Below are positions 9,701-17,312 of a stretch of DNA of 60,134 nt, in pieces. The stretch comes from Chlamydiales bacterium (GTDB lineage: Bacteria; Chlamydiota; Chlamydiia; Chlamydiales; JAAKFR01), in the NCBI GenBank assembly GCA_022601635.1, contig JAJACG010000033.1, forward strand, positions 1-60,134. The letters are read 5' to 3'. A program made the position numbers and the translations under genes. The notes below the pieces were generated by a model that made no database searches, was not told the origin of the DNA, and was given only the letters and a program-made list of their open reading frames with translations. Position 1 is the stretch's first letter, and each line of letters starts with the position of its first letter.

Positions 9701-9765
9701 AAGTCAATCGACACCTTGTCTGCAAAGGATTTGAAACCGACAATTTTGAGCTTCTTTAGACGCAT
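6739..9765 (-). CDS. smc: Chromosome segregation ATPase SMC with reduced hinge
   Basis: SMC proteins compact and separate chromosomes as ATP-driven rings. The N-terminal head is clear (GFKSFADKVSIDFD, Walker A GPNGCGKSNIVDAF), as is the C-terminal head with signature LSGGEKCLTALALLFAI and Walker B FCILDEVDAPLDDTN. Two long coiled coils fill the middle. At 1008 residues it is about 150-180 shorter than typical bacterial SMC. The hinge, about residues 465-550, keeps recognisable pieces (LIVHPNELDEVLAFAKKQGL; TKEGIYTDHFGVLFQ) but appears to lack much of the second half, including the usual glycine-rich dimer contact. scpA and scpB are not in the window. It overlaps ribH by 10 bases and ald by four. 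Confidence 0.92.
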   Translation of the reverse strand: MRLKKLKIVGFKSFADKVSIDFDREIIGIVGPNGCGKSNIVDAFRWVLGEQSAKSMRAGGMQDVLFAGTTKRAALNFAEVSITLSDVGETLKTPYEEVTITRRLYRNGDSEYLLNRETVRLRDIHHLLLGSGVGKNAFSIFEQGRIDRVIHLSPLSRRSIFDEAAGIGLFLEKKKETLRKLSAAEENFNRIQDVYGEVAKQAATLKRQASMAKSFQENKARLEHLEQAVLATKLRQLLSQGSEQKQQYMTLQEEYRQISVEVETLVAEAAKAKELLQIEEKDAHGKRERLFESEKSFEVQSVEIKRAKERKGELEVQLHSLHEEKRSFKDLALIEKDDELEQKLSLLEKSVRDLRDEREELERLQLEAAKAHEARFLTEEVQKQKSKVVELDRDIENRKSGGTKLREESAALKAKWQEVSSAFKEKKREIDQLHRQIAELAVRTRSGNQKLQKAFPQLKSLLESVKPKKGCEAVLHSYSDTLIVHPNELDEVLAFAKKQGLENYSLLPSASKKLAEHFAAPLLGAPGDFGVTKEGIYTDHFGVLFQTPKASRVKIKQQKEEAESALKRCEASLIDPASFEEKWRKKEMDSVQENFFLQELLGKKSHESRTLQQLEKKLSKLGQAVHVETKEERLEEVKELLPKLREQLQEVRTKWHQSEQARAASNAKKQAQEERAVKIEREVAECEKHRILCEKVIQSRSGGIEGQEEELKMLRLQFEKQSESLERARKKLTTLDERLGKRRGRLNSLSEKIHKLEVASASQSAAQQELEKALENISWEEIEDVPLVESEKEIRALRVTIAKNSQVNLLAIDEYAEQQQRAEHLKEQSEDLEKAKNELEKIILKLDQESRKLFKETFEQVRTNFQKNFEILFRGGEADLRFTESRDVLEAGIEIVAKPPGKKLRSISLLSGGEKCLTALALLFAIFEVRRAPFCILDEVDAPLDDTNIGRFCEVLRQFTDKTQFIIVTHNKKTMSIADILIGVSMEEKGVSKLLSLAFAERQMELVS

Positions 9766-10238
9766 GCTTCCCGATTGGCAATGTTTTCAAAGAGGTTGAC
9801 CATCTCGATGGCTGCCTCTGCATATTCGCAGCCCAAATTCTTGCCCTTGATTCCAGAGCGTCTTTCGGCCTGCTCCACATTTTCTGTTGTCAGTACACCA
9901 TAGATGAGCGGTAGGCGTGTGGCAAGAGAAGTCTCCAATATTCCTTTGGCAGATTGCTCGGCCACATGGTCAAAGTGCGCTGTCTCACCGCGAATGACGC
10001 AGCCAAGACAGATGACTGCCTCATAGTCACTCGACTCCGCCAGCTGCTTGGCAGCAAGCGGGATTTCAAAGGCGCCAGGCACCCACGCAATGGTCACATC
10101 AGTAGCCCCATGCCTTTCAAGCGACTCTAAGGCACCATCTAATAATCTTTGAACAATCGGCTTATTGAAACGCGCGCAGACAATCGCAAAGCGATGACCC
10201 GTTGCATCTAATTGCCCTTTAAAGGTTGATAAGTTCAT
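9756..10238 (-). CDS. ribH: 6,7-dimethyl-8-ribityllumazine synthase
   Basis: RibH condenses 5-amino-6-ribitylamino-uracil with dihydroxybutanone phosphate, the penultimate step to riboflavin. Motifs are FAIVCARFNKPIV near the start, the PGAFEIPLAAKQLA substrate loop, GCVIRGETAHFDHVAEQSAKG with the catalytic histidine, and PLIYGVLTTEN. The ATG at 10238 is preferred because the GGGG ribosome site lies seven bases before it; another ATG six bases upstream sits too close to that site. The start overlaps the end of ribBA and the stop overlaps smc, so ribBA-ribH-smc-ald-hsp70 read as one chain. ribE (riboflavin synthase) is not in the window. Confidence 0.96.
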   Translation of the reverse strand: MNLSTFKGQLDATGHRFAIVCARFNKPIVQRLLDGALESLERHGATDVTIAWVPGAFEIPLAAKQLAESSDYEAVICLGCVIRGETAHFDHVAEQSAKGILETSLATRLPLIYGVLTTENVEQAERRSGIKGKNLGCEYAEAAIEMVNLFENIANREACV

Positions 10239-11424
10239 AGTCATGCCCCATTTTTTCCTGTTTGGTACGCAAATAGCGCAAATTCTCTTTTGTCACCTTT
10301 GGAGGAATAGGCACCCGCTTTGTGATCGTTAGTCCAAATCCATCTAGCCCGCCATACTTGGTGGGATTGTTGGTCATCAGCTCAATGGTTGAAAGTCCAA
10401 GATCTGCCAAAATCTGGGCGCCAATTCCATATTCGCGTGAGTCGACAGGGAGCCCCAGGTGCTCATTAGCTTCAACTGTGTCCATTCCCTCATCCTGCAA
10501 ACCGTAGGCGCGCAACTTGTGGCCAATACCGATGCCGCGTCCCTCTTGTCCTCGCAAGTAGAGAACAACACCCATTCCCCTTTCATCAATACGTTTCAAG
10601 GCACTCTTGAGCTGAGAGCCGCAGTCGCAGCGAAGCGATCCCAAAAGATCGCCTGTTAAACATTCGGAGTGAACGCGCACCAACACATCGCTTTCACCTG
10701 CAACTTCCCCCTTCACGATGGCTAGATGCTGCACACCATCGATGAGGGACTCATAGGCGTATGCTTTGAACTCACCAAATTCGGTGGGCAGTCTGGCATC
10801 AGAGATAAGGCGCACTAGCTTCTCTTTTTTACGTCTGTAGCGGACTAGATCAGCGACAGAGATCATGGGAATAGCATGCTCTTTGGCAAAAGCTGTGAGC
10901 TGGCCAGGCCTGGTCATTGTGTAGTCAGAATTGACAATCTCGCAGAGACAGGCAACTGGCTCTTTTTTGGCGAGTAGCGCAAGATCTACTCCTGCTTCAG
11001 TGTGACCTGCTCGCTTGAGTACGCCTCCCTCTCTCGCTCTTAGGGGGAAAATGTGTCCCGGGCGCCTAAAATCATCACCAACAGCTTCGAGATCAGCGAG
11101 AGCTCTCACTGTTTTGGTGCGATCATCTCTGGAGATACCTGTGGTGGTGCCCTCTCGAAGATCGACGGAGACAGTAAATGCGGTGCGCTGCTGTTCGCTG
11201 TTTTGGCTGACCATAAGGGGAAGTCCGAGTTGATCAAGCCGCTGACCGGTCATGGCAACGCAGATGACACCACTTGTGTGGCGCAGAAGGAAAGACATTT
11301 TTTGGTTGGTGATTGATTCGGCGGCGATGAGAAGGTCGCCCTCATTTTCTCTGTCGGGGTCATCGACAACGATGACAAACTCACCAGCCGCGAAGGCTGC
11401 AATCGCATCTTCTACATTATTCAT
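10219..11424 (-). CDS. ribBA: Bifunctional 3,4-DHBP synthase / GTP cyclohydrolase II
   Basis: The N-terminal domain (about 1-200) makes 3,4-dihydroxy-2-butanone 4-phosphate from ribulose 5-phosphate: VVDDPDRENEGDL and RAGHTEAGVDLALLA are its substrate motifs. The C-terminal domain (about 205-401) opens GTP: zinc ligands in HSECLTGDLLGSLRCDCGSQ, and the arginine/glycine loop RGQEGRGIGIGHKLRAY. The 401-residue length is normal for the fusion. A TATACT sequence at 11433-11438 could be a -10 box, but it lies only nine bases from the ATG, with a -35 candidate too far away, so I do not list a promoter. No FMN riboswitch is visible in the 137 bases before ribD; that gap holds repeat R2. Confidence 0.97.
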   Translation of the reverse strand: MNNVEDAIAAFAAGEFVIVVDDPDRENEGDLLIAAESITNQKMSFLLRHTSGVICVAMTGQRLDQLGLPLMVSQNSEQQRTAFTVSVDLREGTTTGISRDDRTKTVRALADLEAVGDDFRRPGHIFPLRAREGGVLKRAGHTEAGVDLALLAKKEPVACLCEIVNSDYTMTRPGQLTAFAKEHAIPMISVADLVRYRRKKEKLVRLISDARLPTEFGEFKAYAYESLIDGVQHLAIVKGEVAGESDVLVRVHSECLTGDLLGSLRCDCGSQLKSALKRIDERGMGVVLYLRGQEGRGIGIGHKLRAYGLQDEGMDTVEANEHLGLPVDSREYGIGAQILADLGLSTIELMTNNPTKYGGLDGFGLTITKRVPIPPKVTKENLRYLRTKQEKMGHDYELINL

Positions 11425-11489
11425 AACCTGACAGTATAGCAGAGCTCAGATTTTTTTTTGCAAAAAAGTGAGACCGATCCAGCAGTAGA

Positions 11490-11576
11490 AATCGAGGCTA
11501 GAACGATACCTTGATAGAAAGATTGTCGGAAGATTCAATGAGCTAGTTATTCAGTATCTCCTCAAGGAGATTCCTT
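11490..11576. repeat. Dispersed palindromic repeat, copy R2 (right half plus palindrome)
   Basis: This copy contains the right arm of the hairpin module (CCTTGATAGAAAGATTGTCG, 11509-11528) followed by the 28-bp palindrome module from 11550, whose left half TTCAGTATCTCCT is intact and right half decays after AAGGAGA. The left hairpin arm is missing, so it is a truncated unit. The stop codon and last codons of ribD (11562 onward) are supplied by the palindrome. Confidence 0.8.
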
Positions 11577-12599
11577 GGTATAAATGAGACGAACGTCGTT
11601 ACCCAGACTTGTCACCGATTCTAACTGCAAGCGCTTGACACCTTCCATCGAGGTAGATCCCAAACTCTGCCTCTTTCCCTCTCCTAAAAAGCAGTTCCCA
11701 AGGTAAATCACCCATTTGTGAATCAGATCTTGTTTCAAAAATTCACTATGTATTTTAGGACCTCCCTCCACAAAAAGCTGCATCACACCCCTTCGTCCTA
11801 GCTCCAGTAGCGCCTCTTGCAAAGAATTCACTTGGCAACTGTCGGCATGCTTCCATCTGCGCGATGAAGCTGTAAAAATCAGGGTGGGTCCCAAATCTGG
11901 ATCAAATAGCGGCCCCTCCTCGGGCAACCTTCCCGTTCTATCGAGCACAACTCGAAGCGGACTCCCCGCAGCTGTCAGCCGCGGCTTATCATCAATTGCC
12001 GTCTGCACACCCACCAAAATCGCCTGACATTGAGCACGCAAAGCTCTAGCATCATCGCGCGCCATCTTAGATGTGATCCACTTAGAAGTGCCATCTTGAG
12101 CCGTCATACAGCCGTCAATCGAAGTCGCCGACTTGCAGATGCAATAGGGCATCTTTGTCTTGCGGTGATGCAAGTAGGGTGCAAGTGATTTTTGCGCCTC
12201 ATCTCTGCCCACTCCAACAATCACCTCAACTCCAGCCGCCTCCAGCTGTTTCACACCCGATAATGACGTCGCATCTGGATCTAAAAAGGGAATGACAACC
12301 CGCTTTACACCAGCTGCAATGAGCGCTTCCGTACAGGGCGGCGTTCTGCCGTAATGGGCACACGGCTCTAGTGTGACGTAGGCAGTCGCGCCCTTAGCTC
12401 TCTCTTTTGCCTGCTCAAGCGCCGCTACTTCGGCGTGCGCTGAACCCGCTTTTTCGTGAAACCCTCTACCGACCACCTCACCCTCTTTAACGATCAAGCA
12501 GCCCACCCAAGGGTTGGGTGGGGCACTCACACGTCCCCTTTCCCCCTCACAAATGGCGGCTCGCATAAAAAAGAGTTGTTGCTCATTGGTATGATCCAT
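11562..12599 (-). CDS. ribD: Bifunctional riboflavin deaminase-reductase RibD
   Basis: RibD deaminates and then reduces the pyrimidine intermediate of riboflavin synthesis. The N-terminal deaminase has the zinc site HAEVAALEQA and PCAHYGRTPPCTEALIAAGV; the C-terminal reductase begins near CKSATSIDGCMTAQDG and has the NADPH motif LFVEGGPKIHSEFL. Length is 345 residues, slightly short of the usual 360-370. It is divergent from serS with 16 bases between the starts, the same arrangement as Chlamydia ribD/serS. The last residues and stop codon lie within palindromic repeat R2, so the original C-terminus may have been replaced; both catalytic domains are upstream and look whole. Confidence 0.95.
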   Translation of the reverse strand: MDHTNEQQLFFMRAAICEGERGRVSAPPNPWVGCLIVKEGEVVGRGFHEKAGSAHAEVAALEQAKERAKGATAYVTLEPCAHYGRTPPCTEALIAAGVKRVVIPFLDPDATSLSGVKQLEAAGVEVIVGVGRDEAQKSLAPYLHHRKTKMPYCICKSATSIDGCMTAQDGTSKWITSKMARDDARALRAQCQAILVGVQTAIDDKPRLTAAGSPLRVVLDRTGRLPEEGPLFDPDLGPTLIFTASSRRWKHADSCQVNSLQEALLELGRRGVMQLFVEGGPKIHSEFLKQDLIHKWVIYLGNCFLGEGKRQSLGSTSMEGVKRLQLESVTSLGNDVRLIYTKESP

Positions 12600-12615
12600 A
12601 TACTGCTGGGGTATT

Positions 12616-13884
12616 ATGCTAGATATTAAGGAAATTAGGAAAGATAAAGCGCGAATTGAGAAGTTGGTTCAAAAAAAGGAACCAAAACTTTCACTTGACG
12701 CTGTCATGCAGCTCGATCAGGCGTTGCGCCAATTAAAAACTGACTCTGAATCTCTTTTGCATGAGCGCAACGCCCTATCAAAGCTGGTGGGTGAGCGCAA
12801 AAGAAAGCAGGAGCCTGCTGACGACCTCATGGAGCAGGTGCGAGCAATTGGAGAAAAGATTGCCACTTTGGAAAAGGAGCTGGCAGAAAAAGAGGTGCTT
12901 TTTGTTTCTGAGCTCTCTAAAATTCCTAATATCCCCTTTGATGAGGTGAAAGATTCTCAAGATAAAGAGCTCAATGAGGTGATCAAAGTTGTTGGAGAAA
13001 AGCCAAGCTTTGACTTTGAACCAAAAAATCATCTGCAGCTCAACGAAAAGCTCAAACTTTTTGATTTTGAACGCGCTGCCAAAGTGGCCGGCTCTAGGTG
13101 GGCCTCCTACCGCGGTTTGGGTGCAAGGCTGGAGTGGGCGCTTTTAAACAGCATGCTCGATATTCAGCATCTCAACGGTTTTGAGATGTGGATGCCTCCT
13201 TTGATGGTTCGGCCTCCTGCCATGTTTGGCTCCGGTCAGATGCCCAAATTTGCTGGGCAATTCTACGAAATGAGCGACAAGAATGAGCCGCTCTATTTGA
13301 TTCCAACAGCGGAGGTTTCTCTCAACGCTCTGCACATGGATGAGATCTTTGATGCAGCGGAATTACCAAAAAAATATTGCGCCTACACCCCCTGCTTCCG
13401 CAAAGAATCAGGTGCAGCTGGAGCTGAAGAGCGCGGCTTGATTCGCATCCATCAGTTTAACAAAGTTGAGATGTTTGCCTTCACAAAACCGGAAGAGAGT
13501 GAGCAGATGTTTGAGCAGATGGTCAGCTCCGCCGAAGAGGTTTTGAAAGCGCTTGGCCTGCACTACAGACTCTGCCGCCTTGTCACTGGTGATATGAGCT
13601 TTACAGCATCAAAAACGATCGATATCGAGGTGTGGCTCCCAGGACAGAATCGTTACTACGAAGTCTCCTCTATTTCACACTGCACTGACTATCAGGCGCG
13701 TCGATCCAAGATTCGCTATAAAGAAAAGGGCGGTAAACCGCAGCTTGTTCATATACTCAACGGCTCCGGTCTCGCTACTCCACGTCTCATGGTCGCACTT
13801 TTGGAAAATAACCAAAAAGCTGATGGAAGTGTCGATTTGCCCCCTATTTTGGCAGAGAAATTGAAGGTGCACACGCTGTGCTAG
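12616..13884 (+). CDS. serS: Seryl-tRNA synthetase
   Basis: SerRS charges tRNA-Ser. It has the N-terminal antiparallel coiled-coil arm (about residues 25-105) that grips the long variable arm of tRNA-Ser, then class II motif 2 with CFRKESGAAGAEERGLIRIH and ATP-site QFNKVEMFAF, and motif 3 LNGSGLATPRLMVALLENNQ. The length of 422 residues is normal. The stop overlaps the GTG start of mnmH by seven bases. A ribosome site (CTGGGG) precedes the ATG. It heads an overlapping gene run through mnmH, the VIT-like gene, the metal ATPase and GDH. Confidence 0.97.
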   Translation: MLDIKEIRKDKARIEKLVQKKEPKLSLDAVMQLDQALRQLKTDSESLLHERNALSKLVGERKRKQEPADDLMEQVRAIGEKIATLEKELAEKEVLFVSELSKIPNIPFDEVKDSQDKELNEVIKVVGEKPSFDFEPKNHLQLNEKLKLFDFERAAKVAGSRWASYRGLGARLEWALLNSMLDIQHLNGFEMWMPPLMVRPPAMFGSGQMPKFAGQFYEMSDKNEPLYLIPTAEVSLNALHMDEIFDAAELPKKYCAYTPCFRKESGAAGAEERGLIRIHQFNKVEMFAFTKPEESEQMFEQMVSSAEEVLKALGLHYRLCRLVTGDMSFTASKTIDIEVWLPGQNRYYEVSSISHCTDYQARRSKIRYKEKGGKPQLVHILNGSGLATPRLMVALLENNQKADGSVDLPPILAEKLKVHTLC

Positions 13885-14768
13885 TCGATGTGAGAAGCCC
13901 CGCTGAATTTGCGCATGCGCACATTCCCGGCGCTCACAACATCCCCCTGCTCGACAATGAGCAGCGCCACCTAGTCGGCCTTTGCTACAAACAAAAGGGG
14001 CAGGATCAAGCTGTCATCTTAGGGCTCAAACTGGCTGGTCCCAAACTCGCACAGCTCGTCGAAGAGGCCAAACAGTTCGATCAAATCGAAGTCTACTGCT
14101 GGCGTGGAGGCATGCGCAGCAACTTTATGGCCAAGCTCTTTTCTATGGCAGGCATTGAGACCTCTGTTCGAGAGGGTGGATACAAGTCGTTTAGAAAAGA
14201 GGTGTTGCAAATTCTGAAAAGAGACTACAACTTGCGCATTCTAACCGGGTTGACCGGCTCTGGAAAGACCGAAGTCCTACAGGAAAAGCCGCAATTCATT
14301 GACCTAGAAAATCTAGCAAACCACCGCGGAAGTGCTTTTGGCTACATTGGCCCACAGCCCTCAAATGAGCAGCTAGAGAACCTACTTGCCACCAAGCTAT
14401 TGACACTCAACGCAAAGGAGGAGATCTGGGTAGAAGATGAGAGTCGAGTGATCGGCTCTTGTAAGCTGCCCGATGATTTTTTTCACCAGATGATGCGCGC
14501 TCCTCGAACTGAAATAGATTGCCCTCTCGATGAGCGTGTAAAGCGGCTTGTCACAACCTACGGACCCTGTGGGGTTTCTCACCTCAAAGAGGGCATTTTG
14601 CAGTTGACCAGACGGCTTGGGCACGAGCGGACCCAGAAGGCTTTATCTCTATTGGTGGACAACGACTTAGACTCATGCTTCCGTCTATTATTAGAGTATT
14701 ATGACAAAGCTTACGAGAAAAGCCAAAAACGGTATAATAAGAGTGATGAGTACGCACTTCGAAGATAG
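13878..14768 (+). CDS. mnmH: tRNA 2-selenouridine / geranyl-2-thiouridine synthase MnmH
   Basis: MnmH (SelU/YbbB) geranylates 2-thiouridine at the tRNA wobble base and exchanges it for selenium from selenophosphate. The N-terminal rhodanese domain starts DVRSPAEF and carries the catalytic cysteine in YCWRGGMRS; the C-terminal domain has a Walker A loop GLTGSGKTEVL. At 296 residues it is shorter than E. coli YbbB (about 364) by the first 20 residues and part of the C-terminus. The start is GTG, overlapping the serS stop; the frame is open for about 18 more codons upstream without ATG, GTG or TTG. selD or selA is not in the window, so the selenium supply is unverified. It is not part of the Chlamydia order as I recall it. 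Confidence 0.87.
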   Translation: MLVDVRSPAEFAHAHIPGAHNIPLLDNEQRHLVGLCYKQKGQDQAVILGLKLAGPKLAQLVEEAKQFDQIEVYCWRGGMRSNFMAKLFSMAGIETSVREGGYKSFRKEVLQILKRDYNLRILTGLTGSGKTEVLQEKPQFIDLENLANHRGSAFGYIGPQPSNEQLENLLATKLLTLNAKEEIWVEDESRVIGSCKLPDDFFHQMMRAPRTEIDCPLDERVKRLVTTYGPCGVSHLKEGILQLTRRLGHERTQKALSLLVDNDLDSCFRLLLEYYDKAYEKSQKRYNKSDEYALRR

Positions 14769-15471
14769 GGATGCATTGAGCCATGTGGCTCAAAAAAGGG
14801 TGGCTGGATTTTTGGCGACAGCGGAGTCGCATGGCATGGAGTTGCCGGGTCATTTATCGAGTGGAGCGGATGCGCTTCGCGAGACGACGCTTTTTCTATT
14901 TTTATCTTGGTTTCTGCTTTCAGCGCAGCTGCCTTTTTTGGCGGCGGTTGCATTTGCATTGATTGCGTGGAAGACGGGTAGAAGCGCCCATCTTGGTTAT
15001 GCGCGCATGGAGCGATTGCATCGTGTGATGGAGCAGGAGAAGTATGAGATTGAGAACAATCGCGATCAGGAGAGGGAGGAGCTCAAAGCGCTCTACCGTG
15101 CGAAGGGTTTTGAGGGCAAGCTTTTGGATGATGTGATTGATGTATTGATGGCGGACAATGATCGTCTTTTGCGTGTGATGTTGGAGGAGGAGCTGGGTCT
15201 TTCGCTGCAGGCGTATGACCATCCGCTGAAGCAATGTTTTGGAGCATTTGTGGGATCGATTTTGGCTTCTCTGGCTTTCATTGCTTCTGTACTATTTCTC
15301 CCCTTTTGGGCTACTTGCACCTTTGCGGCTTTGATGGTTGGAGCGGGGGCAGCTGTTGCTGCTGCTTATGAAAGGAATCGTGTGATCCCAGCTATTGTTT
15401 GGAATTTGGCAATTGCTGGATTGAGTTGTGGAGTGGGATACTTCATTTTTGGAATGCTATGGAAGAGCTGA
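14746..15471 (+). CDS. VIT/CCC1-like membrane protein
   Basis: This protein resembles the vacuolar-iron-transporter/CCC1 family. There are paired transmembrane segments near the N-terminus (about residues 44-75), a charged cytosolic helical segment rich in Glu and Asp (about 80-150, including a methionine- and glutamate-rich stretch VMEQEKYEIENNRDQEREEL), and three C-terminal membrane helices. VIT proteins move Fe2+ or Mn2+ out of the cytosol through such a fold. The ATG at 14746 (MSTHFEDRDA) is chosen over one at 14701 because it shortens the overlap with mnmH to 23 bases. It lies directly before a P1B metal ATPase that it overlaps by 13 bases. Chlamydia has a similar gene (CT728) in this position. 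Confidence 0.7.
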   Translation: MSTHFEDRDALSHVAQKRVAGFLATAESHGMELPGHLSSGADALRETTLFLFLSWFLLSAQLPFLAAVAFALIAWKTGRSAHLGYARMERLHRVMEQEKYEIENNRDQEREELKALYRAKGFEGKLLDDVIDVLMADNDRLLRVMLEEELGLSLQAYDHPLKQCFGAFVGSILASLAFIASVLFLPFWATCTFAALMVGAGAAVAAAYERNRVIPAIVWNLAIAGLSCGVGYFIFGMLWKS

Positions 15472-17312
15472 TTGGAAATTATTACAACTCAGGGAAGGAG
15501 TTGAACCAGAGCCCATTTCTTGCGCCTGCATCGCGTAAGTGGGGTCAAAATATTTCGCTCAAAGTGGCGATTCTTTCTGCCCTCTTTTTGCTCATCTCAT
15601 CTGTTTTTTCTAGTCCCTTTTTTTTGTTACTCACCTTCTTCTTCGCTGGTGTTCCAGCTCTGATTGGTGCGATGGAGGATCTAGCTGAGGGCAGGCTCAA
15701 CATCGATGTTTTGATGTCTCTTGCTGCTTTTGTTTCGCTTTTTATTGGCAGCGGCGCTGAGGGCGGCCTCCTGCTTGTACTTTTTGCCTTTGCCAGCTCA
15801 CTGGAAAAGAGTGTGAAAAGCAAAGCGAAGGGGGCGATTCGCTCACTTGAAAGGCTGACGCCATCTCGCGCCTTTGTTTTGCGTGACGATGGCTCATTGA
15901 TTCAGCGCGCCCTTTCGGATATTCGCATTGGCGAGAAGATTTTGGTCAAAGCGGGCGCTGTGGTGCCGCTTGATGGCCGTGTGATTGCTGGCGCCTCATC
16001 TGTCAGTTTGGTTCATCTGACTGGCGAGAATATTCCGGTGACCAAGCAGATGGATGACACGGTTCCTGCTGGTGCGCACAACCATGAGGGTTCGATGACG
16101 CTCGAGGTAACGCAGGAGAGTTCCAACTCTACGATTGCGCGTATTGTGCAGCTGATCACTGAGGCTCAAAAGGCGAAGCCCAAAGTGGGACTCTGGCTTG
16201 ACAGCATCATGAGCAGATATGCTACCTTTGTTATTTTAGCTACCTTTGCCTTTGCGCTCTTTATACCGCTATTTTTCCCTGTCACCTTTTTGGGAGCAAA
16301 GGGCTCTATCTACCGCGCTTTGGCATTTTTGATTGCAGCATCGCCATGCGCATTGATCTTGGCTATTCCTATCGCCTATCTAAGTGCGATTAGCGCCTGT
16401 GCCAAGAAGGGAATCATTTTGAAGGGCGGCGTTGTCTTGGATGCGCTCGCTGTGTGCGATCGTGTTGCATTGGACAAAACGGGCACTGTGACAACCGGCA
16501 AGCTGGTTTGCCAGGAGGTCGAGGATGCCTCTGATGAGATGCTAGCTCTAGCACTCGCTTTGGAGCAGCGCTCTGATCATCCGATTGCCAATGCGATTTG
16601 CAGTTATGTGACGCAAAAGGGAATTGCACCGGCGCAGATCGACAATTTTTCTGCACTCTTTGGCAAGGGTGTGCGCGCTGACTATCAGGGAGATGAGGCG
16701 AAAATCACCGGATGCAGTGGCTGTGAGGATGAGGCGCGTGTCTGCGCCTGCTTGAGTTATCGTGGAGAAAAGATTCACTTCACTTTTGAAGATGCTTTGC
16801 GGCCCCGGGCGCAGCAGACGATCAAGAGTCTGCATGAGCTTGGCCTTTCAACTGTGATGCTTTCTGGTGATCACCAAAGAAGTGTGAAGATGATAGCGGA
16901 TCAGCTGGGTGTTGGGCGCTATTTTGCTGAGCTAACACCTGCCGAGAAGTTGGAACATATAGCGAGCCATGACAAGTTGGTTATGGTGGGTGATGGAATT
17001 AATGATGCGCCAGCACTGGCGCGCGCTGCCATCGGTATTTCGATGGGAAAGATGGGTAATGCGACGGCTGTCGATGTTTCTGATATCGTCTTGTTGAACG
17101 ATCGGATCGACAACCTGAGCTGGCTTTTTAGGAAGGCGAGATTGACAAAGCGGATTGTCAAACAGAATCTGGCACTTGCAAGCTGTGCAATACTGCTTGC
17201 TGTGCTGCCAGCTCTTTTTGGTTGGATTCCGCTTTGGCTTGCGGTACTGTTGCATGAGGGGGGAACAGTGGTTGTAGGGCTCAATGCTTTGAGACTACTG
17301 AGTAGGCGATGA
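15459..17312 (+). CDS. P1B-type metal-exporting ATPase, P1B-4-like
   Basis: A heavy-metal P-type ATPase: LTGEN actuator loop, DKTG phosphorylation site (D339), SDHP nucleotide-binding motif, GDGINDAPAL hinge. It lacks any N-terminal HMA metal-binding domain. The transmembrane metal site is SPC (residues 295-297) rather than CPC, and the last helix pair carries HEGGT (H599). SPC plus HEG(G/S)T is the signature I know for the P1B-4 subgroup, linked to Co2+, Fe2+ or Zn2+ export, rather than Cu+ (P1B-1) or the Zn/Cd type (P1B-2). Start is MEELIGNYY, overlapping the VIT-like stop by 13 bases; its own stop overlaps the GDH start by four. Chlamydia annotations call the orthologue zntA; the motif suggests that substrate should be re-examined. 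Confidence 0.9.
   Translation: MEELIGNYYNSGKELNQSPFLAPASRKWGQNISLKVAILSALFLLISSVFSSPFFLLLTFFFAGVPALIGAMEDLAEGRLNIDVLMSLAAFVSLFIGSGAEGGLLLVLFAFASSLEKSVKSKAKGAIRSLERLTPSRAFVLRDDGSLIQRALSDIRIGEKILVKAGAVVPLDGRVIAGASSVSLVHLTGENIPVTKQMDDTVPAGAHNHEGSMTLEVTQESSNSTIARIVQLITEAQKAKPKVGLWLDSIMSRYATFVILATFAFALFIPLFFPVTFLGAKGSIYRALAFLIAASPCALILAIPIAYLSAISACAKKGIILKGGVVLDALAVCDRVALDKTGTVTTGKLVCQEVEDASDEMLALALALEQRSDHPIANAICSYVTQKGIAPAQIDNFSALFGKGVRADYQGDEAKITGCSGCEDEARVCACLSYRGEKIHFTFEDALRPRAQQTIKSLHELGLSTVMLSGDHQRSVKMIADQLGVGRYFAELTPAEKLEHIASHDKLVMVGDGINDAPALARAAIGISMGKMGNATAVDVSDIVLLNDRIDNLSWLFRKARLTKRIVKQNLALASCAILLAVLPALFGWIPLWLAVLLHEGGTVVVGLNALRLLSRR

Noticed and set aside
11425-11489. FMN riboswitch before ribBA
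   Set aside because: None of the conserved RFN stem sequences is visible in the gap; the space is short and occupied by repeat R2 on its other side.
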